Origin: Phaeodactylibacter xiamenensis
GTDB taxonomy: Bacteria > Bacteroidota > Bacteroidia > Chitinophagales > Saprospiraceae
Assembly: GCF_000759025.1 (NCBI RefSeq)
Contig: NZ_JPOS01000003.1
Location: 1-64,000, forward strand
Length of the DNA stretch: 64,000 bases
Direction: 5' to 3'
Under the pieces are notes generated by a model. It ran no database searches and was not told the DNA's origin. It worked only from the letters and a program-made list of their open reading frames with translations. How positions within the stretch are numbered: the stretch's first letter is position 1; every line of letters begins with the position of its first letter. Below, piece by piece: positions 17,027 to 26,723 of the stretch. Position numbers and translations under genes: made by a program.

Positions 17027-18889
17027 TTACTCTCCTTTCACCAACTTCCGGGTGTACTGCTGCCCGTCCCGGCTAATCTGAAGCAGGTAAACCCCGCTTG
17101 CGGTGCGGCTCAGGTCGACTTGCTGCTGCCAGTCATTTTGTACCATGGCTGCGGTTTCCCAGACCAGCTTACCGTCCAGGGTGAAAATACGTAGCTGATA
17201 GGTGTCGGCTACGTTGGCTTCCAGGTAGAGATCGAGGGTGGTGCGGAAAGGGTTAGGCGTGGCGCGGACCTCCGCCAGTCCCAGGTCGAGCGTGGTACTG
17301 ACGATGGTTAGCGCTTCCGATTCGCGGGTACAGCCATTGGCATCGGTAATCTGCACGGTGTAGGTGCCGCTGGACTGTGGCGTGTAGGTAGCTGATGTTG
17401 CGCCTGCTATGGGCTCCCCATCAAGGTACCACTGATAACTCTCAAAACCGGGTGCGGCAGACAGATCGTCGCCCTGTGTGGAAATGAGGTCATCCGGAAA
17501 GTCGGCTGCAGACACTTCGAAAGCAGCGGATACGGAGGAGTTGCAGTTGCCCGCTTCGAATCCGGCTAACACGACATGGTAGATGCCCGGCTCAGTAGCC
17601 GACAGCGTCCCGTTCAGCGTTTCCTGAAGGTAGGTACTGTCGCGGTACCAGCGGTACAGGTAGCCGTCGGGCGTATCTCCTGCATTCAGCACAGCGGGGT
17701 CGTTTGGGCCACAGACGATCGCGTCTCCGGAAATAGCGGGAGCAGGCGGCGATTGATTGCAAGTGGCCTCCACCCTGTACAAACGGCCGTTGATCAGCTC
17801 TGCCAGATAAAGCTCCCCATCACTGTCCTCCCCAAAGGTGGCGTACTCTCCTCCGGGGCCGTCAAAGACTTCGGTGTTTACCCAGTTGCCGGCGAAGTCC
17901 TGCTCCAGGGTCCAAATTTTACCGGAGCAAAAATCTGCATAGACATACTTTCCGTACAAGGCCGGAAACGCGCTCCCCCGGTAGACAAAGCCGCCGGTAA
18001 CGGAGCAACCATCACTGCTGCCGGTATTGTAGGTGTGAATGGGGGGCGTATAGGCACTTTCGGGCTCACAGCCCCCGGTATTGTAAGCCTCAAATCCTTC
18101 ATAACAGCGCCAGCCGTAGTTCTCACCGCCTTCGCTGTCAGCAGGCTGAAAGGTAATTTCCTCCCATTCATTCTGGCCTACATCGCCAATCCAGATGTCG
18201 CCGGTTTCCCGGTCGAAGCTAAAGCGCCAGGGGTTGCGCAGCCCGATCGCCCAGATTTCGTCCAGAGTGAAGTCGTCTTCGGCGTAGGGGTTATCGGGGG
18301 GAATGGCGTAGGGGTCACCATTATCTACATCAATGCGGAGCATTTTTCCAAGGAGCGACTGCCGGTTCTGGCTAAAGTTTTGAGGGTCGCCGCCGGAGCC
18401 ACCATCGCCCATGGGGATGTACAGATAGCCATCGGGGCCGAAGGCCAGGTCGCCTGCATTGTGATTGCCATAGGGTTGCCCAATGTCCAACAGGATGACT
18501 TCGCTGTTGGGGTCAGCGGTGTTCGGATTGCCTGCATTTACCTGGAATCTGGCAATGCGTGTATCGCCGTCATTGGCAGTGTAGTTCACAAAAAAGTAGC
18601 CGTTGTCCGCATAATTGGGGTGGAAAGCCAGCCCCAACAGCCCCCGTTCGCCGTTAGCAGGGCCAACCCGGTCGTTGATATCCAGGAAAGGTTCGGGCAA
18701 TAATTGCCCGTCCGTGTCCAATATCCGGATACGGCCAGTACGTTCTACTACAAACAGGCGGTCATCTCCGGCATTCGTAATGTCTGCGGGCTGTGACAAG
18801 TCGTCATTGATCAATTCCAGATTGAAGATGGGCTGAGCTTGCAAGCTGAAGCTGATGGCAGCCAGCAATAAAAGGAGTAGGGTACGCAT
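17027..18889 (-). CDS. Secreted PQQ-dependent sugar dehydrogenase-like protein with T9SS sorting domain
   Basis: This 620-residue protein starts MRTLLLLLLAAISFSLQAQ (signal peptide). The first ~380 residues are a six-bladed GSDH-like propeller, with QPADITNAGDDRLFVVERTG, GERGLLGLAFHP, GDLAFGPDGYLYIPMGDGG, LRNPWRFSFD and DVGQNEWEEI. These match soluble aldose (PQQ) dehydrogenases. Ig-like regions follow, then a T9SS type A domain (TPNPFRTTLDLYL to YTRKLVKGE). The frame is open 29 codons upstream, but the ATG at 18889 gives the signal peptide. It is transcribed divergently from the next gene. Confidence 0.88.
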   Translation of the reverse strand: MRTLLLLLLAAISFSLQAQPIFNLELINDDLSQPADITNAGDDRLFVVERTGRIRILDTDGQLLPEPFLDINDRVGPANGERGLLGLAFHPNYADNGYFFVNYTANDGDTRIARFQVNAGNPNTADPNSEVILLDIGQPYGNHNAGDLAFGPDGYLYIPMGDGGSGGDPQNFSQNRQSLLGKMLRIDVDNGDPYAIPPDNPYAEDDFTLDEIWAIGLRNPWRFSFDRETGDIWIGDVGQNEWEEITFQPADSEGGENYGWRCYEGFEAYNTGGCEPESAYTPPIHTYNTGSSDGCSVTGGFVYRGSAFPALYGKYVYADFCSGKIWTLEQDFAGNWVNTEVFDGPGGEYATFGEDSDGELYLAELINGRLYRVEATCNQSPPAPAISGDAIVCGPNDPAVLNAGDTPDGYLYRWYRDSTYLQETLNGTLSATEPGIYHVVLAGFEAGNCNSSVSAAFEVSAADFPDDLISTQGDDLSAAPGFESYQWYLDGEPIAGATSATYTPQSSGTYTVQITDANGCTRESEALTIVSTTLDLGLAEVRATPNPFRTTLDLYLEANVADTYQLRIFTLDGKLVWETAAMVQNDWQQQVDLSRTASGVYLLQISRDGQQYTRKLVKGE

Positions 18890-19061
18890 GGATGTTTTGA
18901 TTTTGAAGGTACGAAAATACAACTGCCAGTGCAGCAGGTTGTTTTGAAAACTTCGGCTTTGTCTGTGCCCCGGCAATTGATTTTGATGACGCTACCTGTA
19001 CGGTAAACTTTGCCATGCCAGCCTTTAGTCCTAACTTTACCAGCAATAATACCGATAAGCA

Positions 19062-19961
19062 ATGCTCAAGCAATTTACGATCATTCTGTTTTTACTCGCT
19101 GTAGCTATTGGCCTGCAGGCTCAGCCGGAGTACCCTAAGTCTAACCTTTACCTCTTTAAAGTCAATCAGGAGGACGATGGCAGCATCAGCTTTACCGAGC
19201 CCCGCTACCTGACCGCTTTTAACTCCGAGGGCTTCAACAACGACCCTTTCTTTTTTAGCAATACCGAGCTTTACATTTCTGTAAAGGAGCCGGGTGCAAC
19301 CCAGTCCGATCTTTACAAGCTTGACCTGGAAAACCAAACCAAGCTGCGTGTGACGGAAACACCGGAGCCGGAATTTGTACCTGCCCGTATGCCGGAGTAC
19401 TACACCTTCTCGGCTGTGCGTACGGAAAAAGACGGACAGGATGATGTCTACCGCCTTTGGCAATTCCCTATTGATCAGCTGACGAACGGGAAGCCCGTCT
19501 TTAAATACCTCAGCGGCATAAAAGATTACCTCTGGCTCAACAGCCGGGAAATCGCCATCTACAAGGAAGAAGACCCCACGACAATTTCCATCGTCAATAC
19601 CGCGAATGACGACATTCAGACCCTGGCCACCAACGTAGGCCCCTGCATGTTGCGCCTGCCCAATGGCAACCTCGCTTATGTTCAGAAAAGCCGGTACGAC
19701 GACTGGAAGATCATGGAAAAGAACCTCTACCGTCGCCGGGAGCCGGCCCGTACCCTCATTGAAACCCTGCCTAATGCAGATCATTTTGCCGTACTGCCCA
19801 ATGGTTCTCTGATTATGGGCAAAGGCAGTAAGCTGTACCAGTACAATAAATTTACTGACGATAACTGGACGGAAGTGGCGGATTTGCGCTTTTACGAAAT
19901 CCGGAATATCACCAAAGTCGTCGTCAGCCCGGACTTCCAGGTGGTGATCGTAGCGGACTAA
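19062..19961 (+). CDS. Secreted beta-propeller-like protein of unknown function
   Basis: This 299-residue protein has a clear signal peptide (MLKQFTIILFLLAVAIG, then LQAQ). The rest alternates short beta-strand segments such as NDPFFFSNTELYISVKE, DLYKLDLENQTKLRVTETPE and HFAVLPNGSLIMGKGSKLY, suggesting a TolB/WD40-like propeller. I do not recognise a specific family. It is followed 2 bp later by the glutaminase gene and may be co-transcribed with it. An imperfect promoter (ttttg at 18981, taaactttg at 19004) lies upstream. Confidence 0.65.
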   Translation: MLKQFTIILFLLAVAIGLQAQPEYPKSNLYLFKVNQEDDGSISFTEPRYLTAFNSEGFNNDPFFFSNTELYISVKEPGATQSDLYKLDLENQTKLRVTETPEPEFVPARMPEYYTFSAVRTEKDGQDDVYRLWQFPIDQLTNGKPVFKYLSGIKDYLWLNSREIAIYKEEDPTTISIVNTANDDIQTLATNVGPCMLRLPNGNLAYVQKSRYDDWKIMEKNLYRRREPARTLIETLPNADHFAVLPNGSLIMGKGSKLYQYNKFTDDNWTEVADLRFYEIRNITKVVVSPDFQVVIVAD

Positions 19962-19963
19962 GT

Positions 19964-20878
19964 ATGGACTATCAGGGGATTATTGAGGAGATTGCAGCGC
20001 TCGTCCGGCCAGAATTTGGCAAAGGCAAGGTGGCGGATTATATCCCGGCTTTGGCGAAAGTGCCCGCCAGTAAGTTTGGCATAGCGGTACGGACACTCAG
20101 CGGAGACACCTTTCAGGTGGGAGATGCAGAGGAGGCTTTTTCCATACAGAGTATTTCCAAAGTTTTTGCGTTGGCGCAAGCCTACCCGATCTACGGGGAA
20201 GCGCTGTGGGAACGTGTGGGCATGGAGCCTTCCGGCAATCCGTTCAACTCCCTTGTACAGCTGGAGTATGAGAAGGGCATTCCCCGCAACCCTTTCATCA
20301 ATGCCGGGGCGCTGGTCATTACGGATATGCTGATCGAGCATTTCCCAAAGCCCAAAACACGCATGCTGGACTTCATCCGGGAGCTTTCCGGGTCTGATGA
20401 TGTGTACTATGATTATGAGGTGACCCGGTCGGAGCGGGAGTTTGGGTTTACGAATGCCGCGCTGGTCAATTTCATGAAAAGCCATTACAACATCAAAGCG
20501 CCGGTGGAGCAGGTACTTGATGTCTACTTCCATCAGTGTTCGGTGGCGATGAATTGCAGGGAGCTGGCCAGTGCCTTCCTACTGCTTGCCAATCACGGGG
20601 TGCACCCCCGCAATGGTCAGCGCATATTGACCAAAAGCCAGGCCAAACGCATCAACGCCATTATGCTGACCTGTGGCTTTTACGATGAGGCCGGGGAGTT
20701 TGCGTTCTGTGTGGGCCTGCCGGGCAAAAGTGGCGTGGGCGGCGGTATCGTTGCGGTAATCCCCAATGAGCTGTCCATCGCCGTATGGAGCCCTGAGCTA
20801 AACGAGCACGGCAACTCACAGGCGGGTATCAAAGCCCTGGAGCTCTTCACGACGATGACCGAAATGTCTATTTTTTAA
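19964..20878 (+). CDS. glsA: Glutaminase
   Basis: This 304-residue protein hydrolyses glutamine to glutamate and ammonia in the cytoplasm. It is a serine-dependent beta-lactamase-fold enzyme with the catalytic S-x-x-K seen as SISK at 63-66. The conserved segments EPSGNPFNS, NPFINAGALV and GVGGGIVAVIP are also present. Length and start (ATG directly after the preceding stop) are normal for GlsA. It probably forms a transcription unit with the neighbours on both sides. Confidence 0.95.
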   Translation: MDYQGIIEEIAALVRPEFGKGKVADYIPALAKVPASKFGIAVRTLSGDTFQVGDAEEAFSIQSISKVFALAQAYPIYGEALWERVGMEPSGNPFNSLVQLEYEKGIPRNPFINAGALVITDMLIEHFPKPKTRMLDFIRELSGSDDVYYDYEVTRSEREFGFTNAALVNFMKSHYNIKAPVEQVLDVYFHQCSVAMNCRELASAFLLLANHGVHPRNGQRILTKSQAKRINAIMLTCGFYDEAGEFAFCVGLPGKSGVGGGIVAVIPNELSIAVWSPELNEHGNSQAGIKALELFTTMTEMSIF

Positions 20879-20889
20879 AACGCTTGCCT

Positions 20890-21714
20890 ATGCCTGCCGC
20901 CCAAGTTTACGGAAAGTCTTTTATCATCACCGGTGCTGCGAGTGGCATTGGCAGGCAGCTGGCTACCGGATTAGCACAGCAAGGCGCCCGGTTGCTGTTG
21001 GCGGACCTGAATATTGAGGCCCTGCGAGCTGCTTTTAGCGAAAGCGATGACCTGTTGCTCCGGCAAATGGACGTCACCTCGGAGGCAGACTGGGCGGAAT
21101 TGGTGGAGACGGCAGTGAAGGCTTTCGGGCAGCTTGACTATTGCGTGAACAACGCCGGGGTCATCCGCCCGGGGTTCCTGTTGGACAGCACGCCGGAGCA
21201 TATCCGCTACCATATGGAAGTCAATGCGCTTGGGGTTATGTACGGCACCCACTTTTCGGCCAGGGTAATGGCGCGACAGGGGCACGGGCACATCATCAAT
21301 ATGGCTTCTCTGGCGAGTATCGCGCCCGTGCAGGGGCTGAGCTTATATTCAGGGTCGAAATTTGCAGTACGCGGCTTCAGCCTTGCTGCCGGATATGAGC
21401 TGGAAGACAAGGGCGTCCACGTCAGCCTGCTTTCGCCGGACCTGGTGCACACCAATATGCTGGATGTGCAACTGCAATACCCGGAGGAAAGTGCCTTGAG
21501 CTTTTCCGGCGGCGCCCAACCGCTTACCGTGCAGGATGTGGAACGGGCTTTCTACCAGGTCTTACGCCAAAAACCGCGCGAATACTGCCTGCCCTCGAGC
21601 CGTGGATGGCTGGCGAAAATCGGGAGCGCCTTTCCCGGCCTGGGGGCGAAAATTGGAAAGATCGTCAAGAAGCAGGGACTGAACCGAATTAAAAAGCGCT
21701 ATCAAAAAAGATAA
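20890..21714 (+). CDS. Short-chain dehydrogenase/reductase
   Basis: This 274-residue protein is a classical SDR. The cofactor loop is TGAASGIG at 14-21, the NNAG motif is present, and the active-site Ser and Tyr/Lys are seen in NMASLASI and YSGSK. It has a basic C-terminal tail (KIGKIVKKQGLNRIKKR) that could contact membranes. An in-frame TTG two codons upstream (20884) is less likely than the ATG at 20890. The substrate is not predictable from sequence. It follows the glutaminase gene by 11 bp. Confidence 0.88.
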   Translation: MPAAQVYGKSFIITGAASGIGRQLATGLAQQGARLLLADLNIEALRAAFSESDDLLLRQMDVTSEADWAELVETAVKAFGQLDYCVNNAGVIRPGFLLDSTPEHIRYHMEVNALGVMYGTHFSARVMARQGHGHIINMASLASIAPVQGLSLYSGSKFAVRGFSLAAGYELEDKGVHVSLLSPDLVHTNMLDVQLQYPEESALSFSGGAQPLTVQDVERAFYQVLRQKPREYCLPSSRGWLAKIGSAFPGLGAKIGKIVKKQGLNRIKKRYQKR

Positions 21715-21718
21715 CACC

Positions 21719-22708
21719 ATGAGTAAAACCTGGAATTGGGGCATCATCGGTCCCGGGAAGATCGCCCATAAATTTGCACAGGACATTGCCAAACTGGACA
21801 ATGCGCGCCTGAGTGCCGTGGCCAGCCGCTCTCAGGACCGGGCCGACCAATTTGCCCGGCAGTACGGTGCCCCCTACGCTTACGATAGCTACGAGGCCTT
21901 GCTGAAATGCCCCGAATTAGACGTTGTTTACATTGCTACTCCTCATAGTGAGCACTATCGCAATACCATGGCTTGTATTGAGGCTGGGATACCGGTGCTT
22001 TGTGAGAAGGCTTTTGCATTCAATACCACCGAAGCAAGGGAAATGGCAGCACTGGCGCAGCGCAAAGAGGTTTTCCTCATGGAAGCCCTCTGGACCCGGT
22101 TTTTGCCCACCACTCAGAAGATACTGGAGCTCATTCAGTCCGATGCCATCGGGCGGGTGGTTTCTGTGAAAGCTGACTTTGGATTTAAAGCGGATTATAA
22201 TCCCCAAAGCCGACTGTTCAACCCGGAACTGGCAGGTGGCGCACTGCTGGATATTGGCATTTATCCGGTATTCATTGCTTACCTGATGATGGGGCGGCCG
22301 GAACGTGTACATGCCATTGCCCGCATGGGGCAGACGGGGGTAGACGAAGAGCTGGGCGTACTGTTCCAAATGGGAGACGGACGTATGGCTCATTTGCATG
22401 CGACCCTGCTGGCGCACACCAAGACAGAAGCTTTCATCTACGGGGAAAAGGGGACCATTCACATACATACCCGATGGCACGAGCCTACGCACTTCAGCCT
22501 GATTGGAGAGGACAGGCGGCCACAGAATTTCCACTTTGACTATGACACCAATGGCTATTCCTACGAAGCACAGGAAGTGATGCGGTGCCTGAACGAAGGG
22601 CTGACGGAGAGCCCGCTCTGGCCCCTGAGCCGTACCCTGGAACTTATGGAAACGCTGGACCGCATCCGGGCAGAGATTGGGCTGGTATATCCGGGCGAAC
22701 ATCAGTAG
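21719..22708 (+). CDS. Gfo/Idh/MocA family oxidoreductase
   Basis: This 329-residue protein has the N-terminal NAD(P)-binding motif WGIIGPGKIAHKF and a strand ending CEKAFAFNT, the equivalent of the family EKP motif with Ala in place of Pro. The C-terminal GFO_IDH_MocA domain includes GALLDIGIYP. Such enzymes oxidise or reduce sugar-like or dihydrodiol substrates. It begins 4 bp after the SDR gene, so the two probably work in one operon. Its end overlaps the convergent lipoprotein gene by 7 bp. Confidence 0.88.
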   Translation: MSKTWNWGIIGPGKIAHKFAQDIAKLDNARLSAVASRSQDRADQFARQYGAPYAYDSYEALLKCPELDVVYIATPHSEHYRNTMACIEAGIPVLCEKAFAFNTTEAREMAALAQRKEVFLMEALWTRFLPTTQKILELIQSDAIGRVVSVKADFGFKADYNPQSRLFNPELAGGALLDIGIYPVFIAYLMMGRPERVHAIARMGQTGVDEELGVLFQMGDGRMAHLHATLLAHTKTEAFIYGEKGTIHIHTRWHEPTHFSLIGEDRRPQNFHFDYDTNGYSYEAQEVMRCLNEGLTESPLWPLSRTLELMETLDRIRAEIGLVYPGEHQ

Positions 22709-23535
22709 TTGATCTCGAAGCGGCCATCGGCAAGGGAGACCACTTGCTGACTGCCGGTAGCTTCGAAGTTGAAGGTGCCTTCCAGCCTGCGCCGGTCTTC
22801 ATTGAGCAGATCAATACTAATGGTTCCTGATTCGGCACTCAGTGTATCACTCTGCATTGTGATGAAAATAGCGCTAAATGCTCCGGTGGGGTCCAGGTCA
22901 TAGGTGCCATGGTCTGCATTTTCCGGAATCCGGAAACGGATCTGCCGGCCATTTTCACCCAGTGATTGTACCCGAATTTGCCCATCGCCAAGCGCCGTGG
23001 CGACGGAATCGGAAGTCCAGGTTGCCCCATCAATAACTGCCCGCACACCACTACTGAAAATGGGCGGAAGGCTGTCCGTGTAAGGGACTTTAGTGAAAAC
23101 CCCTTCTGTAATTTCAACGCCACCACCTTCCTGCAGGCGATAGCAGCGGGCTTCGAAGCGGCCACTGATCCATTCCCGGGCAGTGTCTACTGCAGTAATG
23201 CGCAGAAAGCCATCGCCACCCGCTGTGTTAGACACATAAGTGCGTGCCCCTCCCACAGAGGTGTACGTCAGGCCATCCGGGCTGCCGGGGAGGAAAGCTA
23301 CGGTTAGGGGCTTTAAATCGCCAATGGTAGCCCCCATGACGATGGCGCGTTCGTCCAGAGTGCTGCCACTGAGGGTCAGCTCGCCATCTACGTAAGCTGC
23401 CTCCAATACATCAGCCTGCCAGGAGCTGCCGTCAATGACAGCTTTCATACTACCATCGGGGTTCAGGGTGGGTACGTCATCCCGGCATTGTGTAAATAAC
23501 ATGGCTAAAAGCAGCATAGGAAAAATATACTTCAT
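22702..23535 (-). CDS. Two-domain DUF6252-like lipoprotein
   Basis: This 277-residue protein has a lipoprotein signal (MKYIFPMLLLAMLFTQC). It contains two similar beta-rich modules beginning MKAVIDGSSWQADVLEAAY and VRAVIDGATWTSDSV, each ending in an ISGRF or LEGTFNF and EG-F or DGRFEI pattern. It shares the ending DGRFEINY with the lipoproteins at 11474 and 13230, so the same domain type seems to be duplicated here. No function is known. It stands alone with its own promoter presumably in 23536-23600. Confidence 0.7.
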   Translation of the reverse strand: MKYIFPMLLLAMLFTQCRDDVPTLNPDGSMKAVIDGSSWQADVLEAAYVDGELTLSGSTLDERAIVMGATIGDLKPLTVAFLPGSPDGLTYTSVGGARTYVSNTAGGDGFLRITAVDTAREWISGRFEARCYRLQEGGGVEITEGVFTKVPYTDSLPPIFSSGVRAVIDGATWTSDSVATALGDGQIRVQSLGENGRQIRFRIPENADHGTYDLDPTGAFSAIFITMQSDTLSAESGTISIDLLNEDRRRLEGTFNFEATGSQQVVSLADGRFEINY

Positions 23536-23664
23536 GGATTTATTTTACGATCCTGGAAAAGCGGGGTTTGCTTTTCTTTTTTAACCGGATTTTGAGAGCC
23601 ATGTTCTGCAAAGGAGAAAATTGGCAGGAGCTTACATACAGACCAATGCCTGCCGGCTCTGCGC

Positions 23665-24956
23665 TTAGTCCCTTTCAGTTGTAACCAGATAAGGGCGCAG
23701 CTCTATGCCCTTGAGATTGCGAAAGCGGCGGGAAAGTTCCAGTTGCTGAATCTTTTCCGGCTTTAGCGTTGCCGTAAAGGACAAGCGCTGCCCATCCGGA
23801 CTGAAACCCAGATATTGATCGATCCGCAGCACATGCGTTTCTCCCAAAGGACCATAGTCGAAGCCCCGGTACAGGGTGTCCATAGGCTCTGAAAAATGGA
23901 CGGTGAAGCGATGGTCATTTTGTTCCACCTTCGTGACAGTTGGGCGGGCAGCCTCGTAGGCTTCTTTGAGCTTTGCTAAGGGTTGTTTGAAGTACCCCAT
24001 CTGATCTACGAAAGACGCCACGGCAGCAGCATCGCTGTAATCCAGTTCAATCAGGTCGGCGATGGCTTGTTGTTTGTCAGGGGCTTGATTGTAGTAGTGT
24101 TCAGACAATGCATAGCCGATGTAGTAGCCCATGTCCCGCTGCCCGAAGGGATTGGGAGCACCCGACCATACCCACCATCCCGGATGCTGGTTGAAAAGCT
24201 CCTGCTGAAAGCGCTGAAAGACGGTATCGCGATTAGCATCCCCGTAGGCAATAGCAGGCACCACCGATGGCGACTCCATACAAAGCGATGCAATAAACTC
24301 GGCGCTGCCTTCCCGCAGGACGATCGCAAGCAGGCTCGTATTGTAAGCCTCTACCTGCTGCGTATGTACAAATTCGTGCGCCGCCAGAAATCGGACATTG
24401 TGAATGGGGTCGTAATCCCTGATATAGTCTTTGAAATATTGGTAGGAGGGAGGGAACTCAGAAGTATAGACAGTGGAGTCTGTGAAGGCCATCTCCGCCC
24501 CAAACAACACCATGGAATCGACGGTAGTGCCGTTGGTCCGAAAGTTGCCCATGCCGAGATAGATTTTCCCACGCTGCATGGGTGGGTACAACTGCCGGAA
24601 TTTGTCCAGTGCAGCACGGATGTCTGCTTCGATAGGCGCACGCTGTTCCAGTAAGGCCGCAGGGAGGCATAAAATTTGGGGTAAGCCCGGATGTTGGCCA
24701 GGTACTCCTCCGGGGTATAGTTGCGTATGGCGAACAATTGCTGCTGCCCTTCGCTGGCCGGGCTGATGAATACGTCTTTGAGGATTTGGAGGTGCCGGGC
24801 GGTATCGGGTTCTGCCAGAATCTGATCATAAGCCGACCAAAACCGGTCGATATCGGCGGATACCAGGCGCTGTTCCTGATGGATTGGCCCGGGAGTGCTG
24901 CAGGCGTTAAAGAGCCCTGCCAGGATAATTGCGAGAGCGAGGGGTTGCATTTTCAT
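23665..24956 (-). pseudogene. Frameshifted lipoprotein with HExxH zinc-protease-like domain
   Basis: The first part (from the ATG at 24956, MKMQPLALAIILAGLFNAC) reads through PEEYLANIRAYPKFYASLR. The protein then continues in another frame with QRAPIEADIRAALDKF, YPPMQRGKIYLGMGNF, AAHEFVHTQQ (zincin HExxH) and LREGSAEFIASL to a stop at 23665. The total of 1292 bases is not divisible by three, so one base is missing (or two extra) near 24635-24670. The architecture resembles GldB/DUF2268-like predicted metalloproteases of Bacteroidota. It could be a true mutation or a sequencing error. Confidence 0.78.
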
Positions 24957-24978
24957 ATCGTGAGGTTTTAGGTTATTG

Positions 24979-25371
24979 CTATGCTTCCAGCCATGCTCTG
25001 ATCTGCTGCATCTTCCCTTCCCGCTCAAAGTCATACACCTGCTGCACCTGATTCAGGTGTTGGTATAGCGACAAGGCTTTGCTTAACCTTGCCCGGGCGG
25101 CTTCTGCTTCAGTGGCGCTCATTAGGATTTCCCCTTCCGCCGTGAGCAGATCGGCAAGCAGGGTGAGTTGCCCTTCGTCGTAGCGCTGTGCCAGTACTTC
25201 CACCGGGTATTTGACCAGTATTTCACTTTGCTCCTGAAGCTGCTTTTGGTACTGCCCGTCCAGTAATTCCAGAGCAGCTTTGGCGTCGCCGCTATGCGAT
25301 AATTTGAGCGCCCGGGCGATGACCTGCGTAAGTTGTTGCAGGACTTTGAGGAAGTAATCTTTTCGGATCAT
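24979..25371 (-). CDS. DUF6483-like helical protein
   Basis: This 130-residue all-helical cytoplasmic protein begins MIRKDYFLKVLQQLTQVIAR, a pattern typical of DUF6483-type proteins, and contains a TPR-like AEGEILMSATEAEAARARLSKALSLYQ segment. The frame extends upstream to 25452, but the ATG at 25371 matches the family start. Function is unknown. Confidence 0.65.
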   Translation of the reverse strand: MIRKDYFLKVLQQLTQVIARALKLSHSGDAKAALELLDGQYQKQLQEQSEILVKYPVEVLAQRYDEGQLTLLADLLTAEGEILMSATEAEAARARLSKALSLYQHLNQVQQVYDFEREGKMQQIRAWLEA

Positions 25372-25448
25372 AGGGTTAAGCTCGTGTTTCTTTCTGAACA
25401 GAACCGTTTTTTTTCGACGAACTTTACCCCTCCATCGGAAAAGGGCAG

Positions 25449-25979
25449 TCATTTTGCGCTCTTGGGTTTACGAAACCGCCTCAGCACCTTACCGCCCCGG
25501 TTGCGAAAGCCGGCAGAGCCAAACTCTAGCTGGCTCTCGATGGTCAGGCAGACTTCTTCCTGCAATTCAGGAATACCCGCTGCTATTTTGGCGGCAAGCG
25601 AGATGGAGAACACACGCACAGCTACGCCAGCTTTGGGGTCGAGTATCCAGCGGATGGCCCGGTCGTAAAGCACGCCCTGATGGTCCTCGGGGATATCAGG
25701 CAGACGGTCGAAGCCCTTGAGCAACATTCGGTACACTGCATCGTGCTGTGGCTGCAGGAGTGCAGCGACGGCATCATCCAGGATGGTATGCAGCAGCTCC
25801 GGTTGGCGATCCAGGGTGTGGTCCATGGCCCAGGCGGCCCGTTGGGGCAGTGGAGGTTCACCGGTTTTGATGATGTGCCACAGCGCTTTGAAAGGCCAGG
25901 CGCCTTTGGTGACCTGAGTGGCGATGTGCTCCATCCCGGCTTTGCTGTAGTTTTCGTAAAGGGCGTCCGTGAGTTCCAT
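25449..25979 (-). CDS. Hypothetical HEAT-like helical protein
   Basis: This 176-residue protein has no signal peptide or membrane segment. It is built of helix pairs (WPFKALWHIIKTGEPPLPQRAAW..., ELLHTILDDAVAALLQ) suggesting HEAT-type repeats, and ends in a very basic tail (RGGKVLRRFRKPKSAK). I do not recognise the family. Its start at 25979 is the first ATG of the frame. It lies upstream of the DUF6483-like gene on the same strand. Confidence 0.6.
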   Translation of the reverse strand: MELTDALYENYSKAGMEHIATQVTKGAWPFKALWHIIKTGEPPLPQRAAWAMDHTLDRQPELLHTILDDAVAALLQPQHDAVYRMLLKGFDRLPDIPEDHQGVLYDRAIRWILDPKAGVAVRVFSISLAAKIAAGIPELQEEVCLTIESQLEFGSAGFRNRGGKVLRRFRKPKSAK

Positions 25980-26135
25980 TAGGTGCTCTGTTTTGCGGGT
26001 TTCAAAATACGGAATTAAGGGAGAATATGTCTGGCTTGCACTATCCTGCTATTTTAACTCCTGCCGTGACCCGTTTTTTACTCGGAGATGTTGGATTTTT
26101 TGTATCTTATTTTCGCATAGGCAATCTTATGAGTT

Positions 26136-26723
26136 ATGCATAAATTCTACGTTTTCCTGCTTATTTGCTGTCCGCTCCTGGTGCAAGGCATGCCATGGCC
26201 AGGTTACATTGTGAGTAAAAACGGGAAAAAGCTGACTGGCCATATCGGGGTCATGCAGCATCAGTCCAGGACCAGTACCATCGTATTCATCAATGGGTTT
26301 GGCGATACTTATGAGATTGAAGCCGAACGCATCAAGGGGTTTGCCTTTGAAGCTGAGGGCAGGCTGTTTGCCTTTGAGAGCAAAGACCTACAGCATGCAC
26401 ACCGGTTTTTGCGGATTTTGCACAAGAATGGGCCGATGGAACTGTTTGTACTCACTTATGACTCGGGAGCCAGCTGGGCTTACACGTTGCAGACGCTGCC
26501 CAGTATTCAGCGGTCGTACTGGATCCGGCTGCAGGGAGAGGAGACAATGGTGAAGGTTTCACGCTGGGGATTCCGGCGCAAGCTGAGGCGTTTACTTAAA
26601 CCGAAAACGCCAGCACTGGCAGAAAAGATAGGACAGAAAGGCTACCGATTTGATGATATGCCACGGATTGCCGAAATTTACAATCATTTACTGACCCCAA
26701 AGCCAAAGCCAATAGAGATATGA
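26136..26723 (+). CDS. Hypothetical exported protein
   Basis: This 195-residue protein starts with a short signal peptide (MHKFYVFLLICCPLLVQG). A beta-rich region (GYIVSKNGKKLTGHIGVM, DTYEIEAERIKGFAFE, AHRFLRILHKNGPMELFV) is followed by a basic helical C-terminus (KVSRWGFRRKLRRLLKPK). The family is not recognised. The stop overlaps the next start (ATGA at 26720), which implies translational coupling. Confidence 0.6.
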   Translation: MHKFYVFLLICCPLLVQGMPWPGYIVSKNGKKLTGHIGVMQHQSRTSTIVFINGFGDTYEIEAERIKGFAFEAEGRLFAFESKDLQHAHRFLRILHKNGPMELFVLTYDSGASWAYTLQTLPSIQRSYWIRLQGEETMVKVSRWGFRRKLRRLLKPKTPALAEKIGQKGYRFDDMPRIAEIYNHLLTPKPKPIEI

